Assembly: GCF_963975345.1 (NCBI RefSeq)
Contig: NZ_CAXBGE010000010.1
Coordinates: 1-64,000, forward strand
Reading direction: 5' to 3'
Length of the DNA: 64,000 nucleotides
From: Maricaulis sp963975345
Lineage (GTDB): Bacteria > Pseudomonadota > Alphaproteobacteria > Caulobacterales > Maricaulaceae
In this document: positions 16,446 to 25,024 of the stretch, piece by piece
Layout of the letters: each line of letters starts with the position of its first letter
Position numbering within the stretch: position 1 is the first letter of the stretch
The notes under the pieces: generated by a model
What the model was told of the DNA's origin: nothing
Seen by the model: the letters and a program-made list of their open reading frames with translations, nothing else
The model's database searches: none
Translations under genes and position numbers: made by a program

Positions 16446-16805
16446 CTACTGCGCCGCAATGATCTCAACCGTGATCGCAGTGCCGTCATCGGTCCAGCCA
16501 GTCGTGCTCCAGCTTTCACCGGGTTGGAGCGCGGAATTCCACGGTCCGCAGTTTTCCTGTGGTCCGGTTTCGGCCTGGACCGTAATGCATAATTGCTCGC
16601 CAACAGACCAGCTTCCGGTGATGCCGCGCGTGTCGGAATAGGCACCGCCTTCGACAAAGGTCGCATCGAAACTGGAGTCAGGACCGGTGACGCGGACAAT
16701 ATGGCCGTAGGTATTGGACATGTCGCCGTCGGCAAATGCGGCACCGGACAAGGCCAGCAGCGCTGCCGCAGCGACGGTCATGCTCTTGATCAGAGTGTTT
16801 TTCAT
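16446..16805 (-). CDS. Small secreted protein of unknown function
   Basis: A 119-residue protein with a signal peptide (MKNTLIKSMTVAAAALLALS, cleavage near AFA-DG). The mature 95 residues look all-beta, with a cysteine pair in EQLCITVQ and QENCGPWN that may form a disulfide and with a conserved-looking GSWSVGE strand. I recognise no family. The start is at the signal peptide, six codons inside the longest frame, with GGGGAAATT upstream. A terminator-like hairpin follows it, so it is probably monocistronic. Confidence 0.72.
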   Translation of the reverse strand: MKNTLIKSMTVAAAALLALSGAAFADGDMSNTYGHIVRVTGPDSSFDATFVEGGAYSDTRGITGSWSVGEQLCITVQAETGPQENCGPWNSALQPGESWSTTGWTDDGTAITVEIIAAQ

Positions 16806-16933
16806 GGAATTTCCCCGTTTCATGGCCCGTATCGGAGTCCGTATCGGGCCGACGCCCCCGGCGTAAAGCCAGATTACAAAATTCCCTCATTGAGGGAAAC
16901 CAAATTCGGTGAGGACAGGGAAATCGCGCCGAA

Positions 16934-17404
16934 TCAGTCGATCTCAGCCTGCGGTGTTCCATTGGGAACTTCGACGATCTGGACCCAGTATTCACCGATC
17001 GAATTGACCACCCGCATCAGCCGGTCGAGCGAAACCGGTTTGACGATGTAGGACGAGGCGCCGAGCCCATAGCTCGACAGGATATCATTCTCGTCCTTGG
17101 AGGTGGTCAGGACGATGATCGGAATATGGCGCAGCGCAGCGCTGGCCTTGATCTCCTCGAGCGCCTCACGGCCATCCTTGAGGGGCATGTTGAGGTCGAG
17201 CAGAATGATGCCCGGCAATGGCTGACCGTCAAGCTTGGCATAGGGGCCAACCCGGTTGAGATAATCGACCAGCTGCTCGCCATTCTCGAGGAATTCGACC
17301 GGGTTGCGCAGCCTGACTTCCTCGCAGGCTTCGCGGAACAGCATGCGGTCATCGGGGTCGTCATCAACCATCAAAAATGTGAACAGACGGTCTTCATTGC
17401 TCAT
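16934..17404 (-). CDS. Single-domain response regulator (Rcp1-like)
   Basis: A 156-residue stand-alone receiver domain. The acidic pocket is VDDDPDD, the phospho-acceptor Asp is in ILLDLNMP, and the conserved Thr and Lys are in VLTTSKD and YIVKPVS. The extended loop between strand 2 and the phosphorylation site (FLENGEQLVDYLNRVG) is typical of Rcp1-type regulators, which pair with Cph1/phytochrome-like or similar HisKA kinases and lack an output domain. The kinase gene upstream on the same strand has the matching HisKA subtype, although 444 bases separate them. Confidence 0.88.
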   Translation of the reverse strand: MSNEDRLFTFLMVDDDPDDRMLFREACEEVRLRNPVEFLENGEQLVDYLNRVGPYAKLDGQPLPGIILLDLNMPLKDGREALEEIKASAALRHIPIIVLTTSKDENDILSSYGLGASSYIVKPVSLDRLMRVVNSIGEYWVQIVEVPNGTPQAEID

Positions 17405-17848
17405 GTTGAATAGCCTCATCACGGCTGCCGCGTGATCGCGACCGTTCCTTGGTGCGAGTTTCTCGCGTCACAGGAGCAAGATCAAGGTGAATACAGCGCC
17501 AGCCACTGCATCGATGGCCCGTGCAACCGGTTTGCCACGCCTATCGGCTGGCGCAAGGGACGACACCCCAGACGTCGGAAAGCGTAAGTCCGAGCGGAAA
17601 GGAGCGGGCGCGCGAGGGCCGGAGCGTCGATTTCTGACGCGTCACCAAATACGCAACGCTATGGTATATATAGCGATATTGTGTCGTCGCGACTCCGTTC
17701 GCCGCGACAGCATCCGAACCACCGGTCATCGGAAGGCTTAACGGTGCCGCGCCCAATGTCGGGCCTTTTTCACCGACCCGTTGACACAAACTCACAACTG
17801 CAACGTGTTTTGCCTTGCCAGCAATTCAGCCCGCTTTTGCCGTCAATC
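17405..17848. other. Gene-free gap between sensor kinase and response regulator
   Basis: I see no convincing gene. Notable features are an inverted repeat CGCTAT-N7-ATAGCG (17657-17675) around TATATATA, a hairpin GTCGCG...CGCGAC near 17688-17710, and GCCC-AATGTC-GGGC followed by CTTTTTC near 17748-17767 on the plus strand. Together these could be a promoter plus a short plus-strand RNA with a terminator, but each signal is weak on its own. Confidence 0.4.
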
Positions 17849-20179
17849 TCAGGCGTCAACGGTCTGACGAATCGGCAGCACGATGGTGAACACCGCGCCC
17901 GCATCGGGCTCGCCCCAGGCGGTCAGCGTGCCAGAATGGTGTTCGACGATTTTGCGGCAGGTCGCAAGGCCAACGCCGGTGCCGTCATACTCCTCGCGGC
18001 CGTGCAGCCGTTCAAACATGCCGAAAATCCGGTCGGCATGGCGCGCTTCAAAGCCAATGCCGTTATCAGTCACCGCGATGCGGGCCACGGCACCGGCATC
18101 GCCAACCTCAACACTGCCCTCGATCATGATCGAGGGGGCAATCCCGACGCGATGGAATTTGATTGAATTGGTCAGCAGGTTGAGAAACAGCTGATGCATC
18201 TGGCCGGAATCGGCCTCGACGGCGGGTAGTATGCCGACCTTTAGCTTTGCACCCTCGGCCGCGATTCTCGGTTCCAGATCGGACAGGACATCGGCCAACA
18301 CGCCGGACAGGTCGACGGGCTGGAAACGCGTCGTCTTGGAATTGACCCGCGAATAGCTGAGGAGATCGTCAATTAGTCGCCGCATGCGCGTCGATGCATC
18401 CACCATTCGGTCGAGATAATGTTGACCGGTCTCGTCCAGATTAGCGTGGTATTTCTTGTTCAGCCGTTCGCCAAAAGCCTGGATTTTACGCAGGGGCTCC
18501 TGCAGGTCATGGGATGCGGCATAGGCAAATTCCTGCAGTTCCGCGTTGGAGCGCTTCAATTCCTGCGCATGGCGCAGCAGGGCCAGGTCGTCACGTTTGC
18601 GCTTGGTGATGTCACGAAAGGTGACGACGATGCCGGCGACGGGGTCGGCGGCATTGACCGGCGATTTCGAGAACTCGATCGGAATGCACTCGCCAGCCTT
18701 GGTCCAGAAAATATCCTCAACCCCGTCGGGCGGCGTCGCCACCGAGCTGAAAATTGGACATTCGTCGCCGGGGCAGGGCGAGCCGTCGCGGCGGGAGTGG
18801 TGGATAATCGGGTGCAATGGCTTGCCGATCAATTCGTCCTCGCCATAGCCGAGCATCTCGCAAGCGCGCGGATTGATGAAGGTGACAATGCCGTTGCCAT
18901 CAAAGCCAAATATACCTTCGGCGGCCGTCATCAAAATCTGGCGAAACCGCAGTGTCGCCTCAAGCGTCTCGCGTGCGCGCCGGCGACTGAGCGTCCGATG
19001 AGCGTTAAACAAGACCGCAATCGTAATGAAGCAAAGCGCCATGGCGACGGCGAAAACGCGCAAAACGGCCCGCGCCCGATTGACCCCGGCGAGGGCTTCC
19101 CCGACCTCGACCTCTGTAATGATTCCAATCTCGCGCTGCGCATTCCAAGCCCAATTACCCATCACCAGAACACCGCGAAAATCGCGATAGCCGGTCATGT
19201 TCGCCCCTCGCGGGCCGTTGGAAACCATCTGGGCTGCCTCGGTCAACGGCCATTGGGCATAGGGCATCGACGGCACAGCGCCGTCGGTCAAATTTGTGCC
19301 AGGATCGCGGACCTCGACATGCAGCATGGACGGGTGTCCTTCGGCGAGCAGTCCAGCAGCTCGGAAGGTGTCGGCATACCGCGCTTCAGTGAGCAGGAGA
19401 CCGTCCCGATCAACTGCGAAAGTGCCGCCCGATCTCCCGGCACGGCCGATGCTGAAGATCGCGGAATATTCGGCAAACGGATCGATCCGCAGCGCGAAAT
19501 ATCCCCGAACGCCCGTATCAGACATGATCGGAGCGATGGCATACATCGCCACTTCTTCTTCAAGTTCCGGCCAGTCGACCGCGCCCTCTCCAGCGGCAAG
19601 ATTGACGATTTGCGGCCGTGTCAGAACACCGCGGCTCTGCCGCAGCTGGTCCCGGTCAACCAGGCTGAGAATCGGCGAGGCATGGCCAAGATCGGCATTG
19701 CGCAATGATGCGACCACCCGTCCGTTCTCGCCGAGGAGGAAAAAGCCGCGATAGCCATATTCGGTGAGCCAAGGCCCCAGCGTGGCGCGCAATTGTGCCT
19801 GCGCCGGCACGGCGGTGATCGAGGCCCCCATAGGCGCCTGCAGCAAATCCTCCAACGAGTCGCGCACGAGATCATTATCGGCCCAGACTTGGGCATTGCG
19901 CTCTTGGTGCTGCGCCCAATCCTCGAAGCGTTGCATCGTGCCGGCCAGGACCGAATGCAGCGTCGCGGCATTGGTCTCCCGCGCCGAGGCCACCAGCGCC
20001 CGATCACCCGCCATCACAGCCAGGAACACAATCAGAATGAAAGTGAGCGCCAGAATCCCGGGCAGAACCAGACTGGGCCAACCATCCGCTTCGATCGCGC
20101 GCTGCCACGCCGTGACACCGTCCGATGCGCTTGACCTCGTCGATCCTGAAGATGGCTCGCCCGCGGCGGTAGTTTTCAT
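17849..20179 (-). CDS. Membrane sensor histidine kinase with periplasmic sensor and PAS domain
   Basis: A 776-residue kinase. TM1 is at about 36-57, a 310-residue periplasmic part resembling a double CHASE4/Cache sensor (FFLLGENGRVVASL) follows, and TM2 is at about 372-392. A PAS domain at about 410-535 contains an unusual SPCPGDECP cysteine pair. Next come HisKA with the His in YAASHDLQEPLRKI (the Cph1-like subtype) and HATPase_c with NAIKF-type NSIKFH, DNGIGF and GTGVGLA. The PAS cysteines could bind metal or be redox-active (inference). The ATG at MKTTAAGE is used; a TTG five codons earlier is possible. The partner is probably the Rcp1-like regulator downstream. Confidence 0.88.
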   Translation of the reverse strand: MKTTAAGEPSSGSTRSSASDGVTAWQRAIEADGWPSLVLPGILALTFILIVFLAVMAGDRALVASARETNAATLHSVLAGTMQRFEDWAQHQERNAQVWADNDLVRDSLEDLLQAPMGASITAVPAQAQLRATLGPWLTEYGYRGFFLLGENGRVVASLRNADLGHASPILSLVDRDQLRQSRGVLTRPQIVNLAAGEGAVDWPELEEEVAMYAIAPIMSDTGVRGYFALRIDPFAEYSAIFSIGRAGRSGGTFAVDRDGLLLTEARYADTFRAAGLLAEGHPSMLHVEVRDPGTNLTDGAVPSMPYAQWPLTEAAQMVSNGPRGANMTGYRDFRGVLVMGNWAWNAQREIGIITEVEVGEALAGVNRARAVLRVFAVAMALCFITIAVLFNAHRTLSRRRARETLEATLRFRQILMTAAEGIFGFDGNGIVTFINPRACEMLGYGEDELIGKPLHPIIHHSRRDGSPCPGDECPIFSSVATPPDGVEDIFWTKAGECIPIEFSKSPVNAADPVAGIVVTFRDITKRKRDDLALLRHAQELKRSNAELQEFAYAASHDLQEPLRKIQAFGERLNKKYHANLDETGQHYLDRMVDASTRMRRLIDDLLSYSRVNSKTTRFQPVDLSGVLADVLSDLEPRIAAEGAKLKVGILPAVEADSGQMHQLFLNLLTNSIKFHRVGIAPSIMIEGSVEVGDAGAVARIAVTDNGIGFEARHADRIFGMFERLHGREEYDGTGVGLATCRKIVEHHSGTLTAWGEPDAGAVFTIVLPIRQTVDA

Positions 20180-20300
20180 TCGAATCGATCCCAACGCGGC
20201 ATGGTTGTATATATCGCACGAAAAGGCCCCTCAGTGCCGGGTTTTCGCGCAGGGTAGCGGCGAGCGCGTGCCGATAATGCATTGTAAGGCGTCTGCGACC

Positions 20301-20771
20301 TCACCACTGCCAACTCCTGGCGGCGCCGGCATAGATCTCCGCCAGCCGCCGCCGGGTCCCACCAGCGGTGTCGGTGGGCAGGTTCAGGGGCGAAAACCAG
20401 TCAACGCACTCGATTTCGCCCTGGCTTGCGGTCGCGCAATCAACCCAGTCGGTGGCGCGGAACAGCAACACGTGATCGCCGCGAAATGCCGTGTGATTGG
20501 CATAAACTCCGAGCAATTCCGGTTCACCACCCAGTGCGACGCCGGCTTCTTCGGCCAATTCACGGCCGACGGCAAAGGCAGCGGTCTCACCCGGCTCGAC
20601 GCCGCCACCGGGCAAATGCCAGCCGTCGATATAGGTGTGTTTGACCAAGGCGATACAACCATCGGGCCGCTCGGCGATCGCGCGCACGCCGAGGGTCGCA
20701 CCGCGTGTCAGCCGCCAATAAGCTTGCATGAAGGGCCGTGCCAGCGGCTCGATCCGCGCGCGCCACCTCAT
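20301..20771 (-). CDS. NUDIX hydrolase
   Basis: A 156-residue pyrophosphohydrolase. The NUDIX box is intact: GGGVEPGETAAFAVGREL followed by AEEAGV. This contrasts with the degenerate box in the NAD regulator of this window. The N-terminal ARPFMQAYWRLTRGATLGVR and a C-terminal WFSPLNLP strand are as in small stand-alone NUDIX enzymes. The substrate (nucleoside diphosphate derivative) cannot be told from sequence. The ATG has GGAA nine bases upstream; a GTG seven codons earlier is an alternative. Confidence 0.88.
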   Translation of the reverse strand: MRWRARIEPLARPFMQAYWRLTRGATLGVRAIAERPDGCIALVKHTYIDGWHLPGGGVEPGETAAFAVGRELAEEAGVALGGEPELLGVYANHTAFRGDHVLLFRATDWVDCATASQGEIECVDWFSPLNLPTDTAGGTRRRLAEIYAGAARSWQW

Positions 20772-20849
20772 ACCGATTCCGACACTGGCCACTCAAGCGA
20801 CGGCGCGCTATGTACGAGCACTGTCCTTGCTTCTCTGGAGATATTTTCC

Positions 20850-20930
20850 ATGTATGCCCTGATCGCTGTTGGCCTCGTCGTGGCCGTTTTCGCCATCCTT
20901 AATCTTATCGAATTTCGCCGCCTCGACTAA
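20850..20930 (+). CDS. 26-residue single-span membrane peptide
   Basis: A short gene encoding MYALIAVGLVVAVFAILNLI plus a polar tail EFRRLD. Residues 2-20 form an uninterrupted hydrophobic helix and the C-terminus is charged, so it should insert as a single-span peptide in the inner membrane. CTGGAG lies nine bases before the ATG, a better ribosome binding site than many large genes here have. It precedes the Ca2+/Na+ antiporter by 28 bases and could be its small partner or regulator; this is inference. Confidence 0.65.
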   Translation: MYALIAVGLVVAVFAILNLIEFRRLD

Positions 20931-20958
20931 CCCCTGATCCGCAGCGCACGGTAGCTTC

Positions 20959-21945
20959 ATGTCCGCAATCCTCTACGCTCCGCTGATCCTGGCGGGAATC
21001 GTTATTTTGCTGTTCGGCGGCGACTTTCTCGTCCGTGGCGGGGCGGCGTTGGCGCGGCTGTGGCGATTACCCCCTTTGCTGGTCGGCTTGACGATTATTG
21101 CTTTCGGGACCTCGGCCCCGGAACTCCTCGTCAGTATCCAGTCGACCCTGAACGGCGCCCCCGGTCTGGCCGTCGGCAATATCGTTGGCTCGAACATCGC
21201 CAATTTCCTGCTGGTACTTGGTCTTCCAGCCCTGTTTGGAACCATCCACACGACGACGCCGGGGCTGCGACGCAATGCCATCTTTGCTCTGCTCGCGGCC
21301 ATCGCGCTGATCCTGGTCGCTTGGGATCACCGGGTTACCCTGGTGGAAAGTCAAATTCTGTTGGCCGCGATCGTCGGCTATATCGCCCTGCTCGGCTTTC
21401 AGGCGCGCAAGAAGACAACCGATCCGACCCTGGCAGAACTGACCGATATCGACCATATGGAAGGCCTGCCCAAGACCCTGCCCACCATGTTGTTTGCCTT
21501 GGTCGCCGGCCTCGTCGCCCTGCCGGTCGGAGCCCAGATGGTCGTGACTGGCGCCGTCGCCGCCGCCCATGATCTCAATGTTGACCCGGCCTTGATCGGC
21601 CTGACCGCCGTCGCGCTTGGCACGTCCCTGCCAGAGCTGGCTACAGTCATAATGGCCTCGGTCCGCCGCCACGCCGATCTCGCGATCGGCAATGTGCTCG
21701 GCTCGAATATCTTCAACGTGTTTGCTGTCGGCGGTGCCGCCGGTGTCGCGGCCCACACGGTGGGCACGGAGCTTGTCGTTCAGGAGAGCTTCTTCCAGCT
21801 CGACCTTTGGGTGATGCTGGCAGCGAGTGTGTTGATCGCCGGCATCGTTCTGCTCAAGCGCCCAATCACCCGCTGGCTCGGGCTGGCCCTGACGCTGGGC
21901 TATCTGGGTTATATCGTGGTTCTGGCCCGGTCAGCCATGAGCTGA
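20959..21945 (+). CDS. Calcium/sodium antiporter (CaCA family, YrbG-like)
   Basis: A 328-residue inner-membrane exchanger with about ten helices in two inverted repeats. Each repeat has its cation-binding alpha motif: FGTSAPELLVS with GNIVGSNIANFL in the first and LGTSLPELATV with GNVLGSNIFNVF in the second. Both ion-binding glutamates are present. Such proteins exchange Na+ for Ca2+ across the membrane, sometimes K+-dependently. It follows the 26-residue membrane peptide on the same strand and ends one base before the convergent folB gene. Confidence 0.93.
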   Translation: MSAILYAPLILAGIVILLFGGDFLVRGGAALARLWRLPPLLVGLTIIAFGTSAPELLVSIQSTLNGAPGLAVGNIVGSNIANFLLVLGLPALFGTIHTTTPGLRRNAIFALLAAIALILVAWDHRVTLVESQILLAAIVGYIALLGFQARKKTTDPTLAELTDIDHMEGLPKTLPTMLFALVAGLVALPVGAQMVVTGAVAAAHDLNVDPALIGLTAVALGTSLPELATVIMASVRRHADLAIGNVLGSNIFNVFAVGGAAGVAAHTVGTELVVQESFFQLDLWVMLAASVLIAGIVLLKRPITRWLGLALTLGYLGYIVVLARSAMS

Positions 21946-22356
21946 TCAAGCCTTGCGGCGGAATCGGGTCAGTCCAACCGCAGCCGCGTCGGGATAGGCA
22001 TCGATCTTGCGCGTCGTCACCTGCGCGGCGACCACCGAGTCCGGGCTCAGCGCGACGCTCAGTATCGCACCGCACAGGGTTTCTTGCAGATCGAACTGGG
22101 TGTCCGCCAGAGCCTTGATCCCGTCCATGATGTAATCATAGTCGATCACCGTCCCGATATCATCGGTACCGCACCAGGACTGATCAACCACGGTGATGAC
22201 ATCGACGAGGACGCGCTGGCGAACGCCACGCTCATGCGGGTGAATGCCGATCTCGACATCGAGCTTTACGCCCTCAAGCCGGTAGATGAACACATCTTCG
22301 CCCGTGGCGTTGGCGAGGGCATTCTCGATAACCTGGTCCAGTCTCACGGGCGTCAA
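21946..22356 (-). CDS. folB: Dihydroneopterin aldolase family protein
   Basis: A 136-residue FolB-fold (T-fold) protein, DVFIYRLEGVKLDVEIGIHPHERGVRQ showing the IGI..HER signature and DYDYIMDGI the central helix. It would convert dihydroneopterin to hydroxymethyl-dihydropterin in folate synthesis. The C-terminus RKIDAYPDAAAVGL contains the usual KPDA-like strand, with Asp-Ala. The start overlaps the stop of the FolM-like gene by four bases, so the two are translated together on the minus strand. Confidence 0.88.
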   Translation of the reverse strand: MTPVRLDQVIENALANATGEDVFIYRLEGVKLDVEIGIHPHERGVRQRVLVDVITVVDQSWCGTDDIGTVIDYDYIMDGIKALADTQFDLQETLCGAILSVALSPDSVVAAQVTTRKIDAYPDAAAVGLTRFRRKA

Positions 22357-23111
22357 TCCTCAATCGGGCCAGCCGCATACATCACGTCGCCATTGCGGGC
22401 ATCGAGGTGCTGGCCGCCATCGATAATGATGGTCTCGCCCGTCATGGCCGGTGTCGCAAGAATGAAGCGCACCGTGCGCACGATGTCCTCGGGCGTTGAG
22501 CCGCCACGCATTGGATTGAGCGCGTGGGCGCGTTCGAATTCCGCCGGCGATTGCCCGCCTGATGGCAGCGTCAGGCCCGGAGCGATCGCATTGACGCGCA
22601 CCCGCGGCGCAAAGGCCATCGCCATCGTTGTCGTCGCGCCGAGCAGGGCGTGTTTGGCGAGGGTGTAGGAGAAGAAATCCGGGTTGAGATTATAGAGTTT
22701 CTGGTCGAGCAGATTGATGATGCAGCCCGAAGCGCGATCCTGATGATGGCGCGCCATGGCTGAAGACAGCAGCACCGGCGCCATCAGATTGACCCGCATC
22801 GCGAGGTCGAGCTCGGCCGCCGACACCGTCTCCGGCCGGTCCATCTCAAACACCGAGGCGGAATTGACCAGCAGATCGATCCGGCCGAGCCCTTGAGCGA
22901 AGGCATCGACGCCGGCGCTGTCGCCAAGGTCGAACTGCACCGTGCTCGCCGAGCCGCCGGCTTCGCGGATCGCCGCTTCAATCGCACGTGCCTGAGTGCC
23001 CGAGTTGTTATAGTGAATGACCACGTGCCAGCCATCCTCGGCCAAGGCGCGCGCTATTTTGGCACCCAGGCGCTTGCCGCCACCAGTAACGAGCGCGATC
23101 TTGTCTGACAT
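22353..23111 (-). CDS. Short-chain dehydrogenase, FolM/pteridine reductase-like
   Basis: A 252-residue NAD(P)H-dependent reductase. The cofactor loop is TGGGKRLG, with Lys/Arg favouring NADPH, and NSASVFEMD follows strand 4. The catalytic Tyr and Lys are in SYTLAKHA. The usual catalytic Ser is replaced by Asp in NLLDQK, as in E. coli FolM and trypanosomatid PTR1, which reduce dihydromonapterin, dihydrofolate or biopterins. Coupling to folB supports a pterin role. The start codon overlaps, on the opposite strand, the predicted uvrC start. Confidence 0.82.
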   Translation of the reverse strand: MSDKIALVTGGGKRLGAKIARALAEDGWHVVIHYNNSGTQARAIEAAIREAGGSASTVQFDLGDSAGVDAFAQGLGRIDLLVNSASVFEMDRPETVSAAELDLAMRVNLMAPVLLSSAMARHHQDRASGCIINLLDQKLYNLNPDFFSYTLAKHALLGATTTMAMAFAPRVRVNAIAPGLTLPSGGQSPAEFERAHALNPMRGGSTPEDIVRTVRFILATPAMTGETIIIDGGQHLDARNGDVMYAAGPIED

Positions 23112-25020
23112 GACACCCCCAAAAAAGACTCTTGGCGCTAAGCCACCTGCTGACCCGTTAAATGACCCGTCTGCGCCGCCGGCGCAATCGCGCAGCGGTG
23201 CGCAAATCATTGCGGACTATGTCAAACATCTGCCCTCAAAGCCTGGCGTCTATCGCATGTTCGCCGAGGACGGCACGGTTCTCTATGTCGGCAAGGCGCG
23301 CAATCTGAAGAATCGCGTCTCCAATTACGCCAATGGGCGTGGCCATTCCAATCGCATCGCGCTGATGATCGCGCTGACGCGGACGATGGAATTCGTCGTC
23401 ACCGAGACCGAAACCGAAGCCCTGCTGCTCGAGGCCAATCTGATCAAGCGCCTCAAGCCGCGCTATAATGTGCTGCTGCGCGACGATAAGAGCTTCCCCT
23501 ATATCCTGATCCGACGCGATCACGCCGCGCCGCAATTGCTCAAGCATCGCGGCGCCCACAAGGTGAAGGGCGATTATTTCGGTCCCTTCGCCTCCGTGGG
23601 TGCAGTGAACCAGACCCTGAACACACTTCAAAAGGCCTTTCTGGTGCGCACCTGTTCCGACAGCGTCTATGAGGGCCGCACGCGGCCCTGCATGTTGCAC
23701 CAAATCAAGCGCTGCGCCGCGCCTTGCGTCGGCCTGGTCGAACCGGATGCCTATGACGAGCTGGTCTCCCAAGCGACGGACTTCCTGCGCGGCAAGTCCA
23801 ATGCCCTGCGCGAGGATTTACAGGTGCGCATGGCAGAAGCCGCCGAGGCCCTCGATTATGAGAGCGCCGCGCGTCTGCGCGACCGGATCCGGGCGATTGC
23901 CGCTGTCACCACGGATCAGGGCATCAATCCGGACGGCGTCGAAGAGGCCGATGTGATCGCCGTCGCCCAGGATGGCGGGCGGTCCTGCGTCCAGGTCTTC
24001 TTCTTCCGCGCCGGCCAGAATTGGGGCAATCAGTCCTTCTTCCCGCGCCATGACAGCGAGGTTGAAACGCCCGAAGTCCTCGCCGCCTTCATCGCGCAAT
24101 TCTATGACAACAAGCCACCGCCAGCCCTGATCCTGATCTCGGATGAGGTCGAGGACGCCGAACTGCTCGGCGAAGCCCTAAGCCTGAAGGCCGACCGCAA
24201 GGTCACGCTGCACCGGCCCGTTCGCGGCGAAAAGCGCAAGCTGGTCGAGCGCACTCTGGCCAATGCCCGCGAAGCCCTGGCGCGCAAATTGTCGGAGAGC
24301 GCTTCCCAGGCGCATCTGCTCAAGGGCGTACAGCGCATCTTCGCGCTCGAGGACTTGCCACAGCGCATCGAGGTTTATGACAATTCCCACATCCAGGGCA
24401 CCAATGCGCTCGGCGCGATGATCGTCGCCGGGCCCGAAGGCTTCGAGAAAACCCATTATCGCCGCTTCAACATGACGGGTGTGGATGCCGCGACCGATGA
24501 TGATTTCGCGATGATGGCGGCGATGCTCCGGCGGCGCTTCTCTCGGCTGATCAAGGAGCGCGAAGATGGCGCGCCTGTGCCCGATCTGATCCTGATCGAT
24601 GGCGGCGCCGGGCAATTGTCCAAGGTGATGGGCGTGGTCGAGGAGCTTGGCATTACGGGCATCTGCATCGCGGCCATCGCCAAGGGTCCTGAGCGTGATG
24701 CCGGGCGTGAGGCGTTTTACCTACCGGGGAAGGCGCCATTCAAACTGCCGCAAAAAGACCCGGTGCTGTATTATCTGCAAAGGCTTCGCGACGAAGCCCA
24801 CCGCTTCGCCATTGGCGGCCATCGGGCCAAACGCAAGAAACAGATGGCGGATAATCCGCTCGATGATGTGCCGGGCATCGGCCCGTCCCGCAAAAAATCC
24901 TTGCTGGCGCATTTCGGCTCGGCCAAATCTGTCCGCAATGCCGCTTTGGCTGATCTGGAAGCGGTTGACGGCGTTTCCAGAGCGATGGCCAAACGCATCC
25001 ATGACTGGTTCCAGAGGTAG
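23110..25020 (+). CDS. uvrC: Excinuclease ABC subunit C
   Basis: A 636-residue nucleotide-excision-repair endonuclease making both incisions with UvrB. An alphaproteobacterial N-terminal extension comes first, then the GIY-YIG nuclease (PGVYRMF and LYVGKARNLKNRVSNY). A UVR motif (VRMAEAAEALDYESAARLRD) and the RNase H-like nuclease (EVYDNSHIQGTNALGAMIV, LILIDGGAGQL) follow. Tandem helix-hairpin-helix motifs end the protein (DDVPGIGPSRKKSLL, VDGVSRAMAKRI). The ATG used overlaps the divergent FolM-like start codon and has no clear Shine-Dalgarno, so the exact start is uncertain. Confidence 0.95.
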   Translation: MTPPKKTLGAKPPADPLNDPSAPPAQSRSGAQIIADYVKHLPSKPGVYRMFAEDGTVLYVGKARNLKNRVSNYANGRGHSNRIALMIALTRTMEFVVTETETEALLLEANLIKRLKPRYNVLLRDDKSFPYILIRRDHAAPQLLKHRGAHKVKGDYFGPFASVGAVNQTLNTLQKAFLVRTCSDSVYEGRTRPCMLHQIKRCAAPCVGLVEPDAYDELVSQATDFLRGKSNALREDLQVRMAEAAEALDYESAARLRDRIRAIAAVTTDQGINPDGVEEADVIAVAQDGGRSCVQVFFFRAGQNWGNQSFFPRHDSEVETPEVLAAFIAQFYDNKPPPALILISDEVEDAELLGEALSLKADRKVTLHRPVRGEKRKLVERTLANAREALARKLSESASQAHLLKGVQRIFALEDLPQRIEVYDNSHIQGTNALGAMIVAGPEGFEKTHYRRFNMTGVDAATDDDFAMMAAMLRRRFSRLIKEREDGAPVPDLILIDGGAGQLSKVMGVVEELGITGICIAAIAKGPERDAGREAFYLPGKAPFKLPQKDPVLYYLQRLRDEAHRFAIGGHRAKRKKQMADNPLDDVPGIGPSRKKSLLAHFGSAKSVRNAALADLEAVDGVSRAMAKRIHDWFQR

Positions 25021-25024
25021 ATCC

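Noticed and set aside
18419..19708. 429-codon frame on the plus strand within the sensor kinase
   Set aside because: It runs antisense through PAS and kinase domains that show clear family motifs; a long opposite frame is expected in GC-rich coding DNA.
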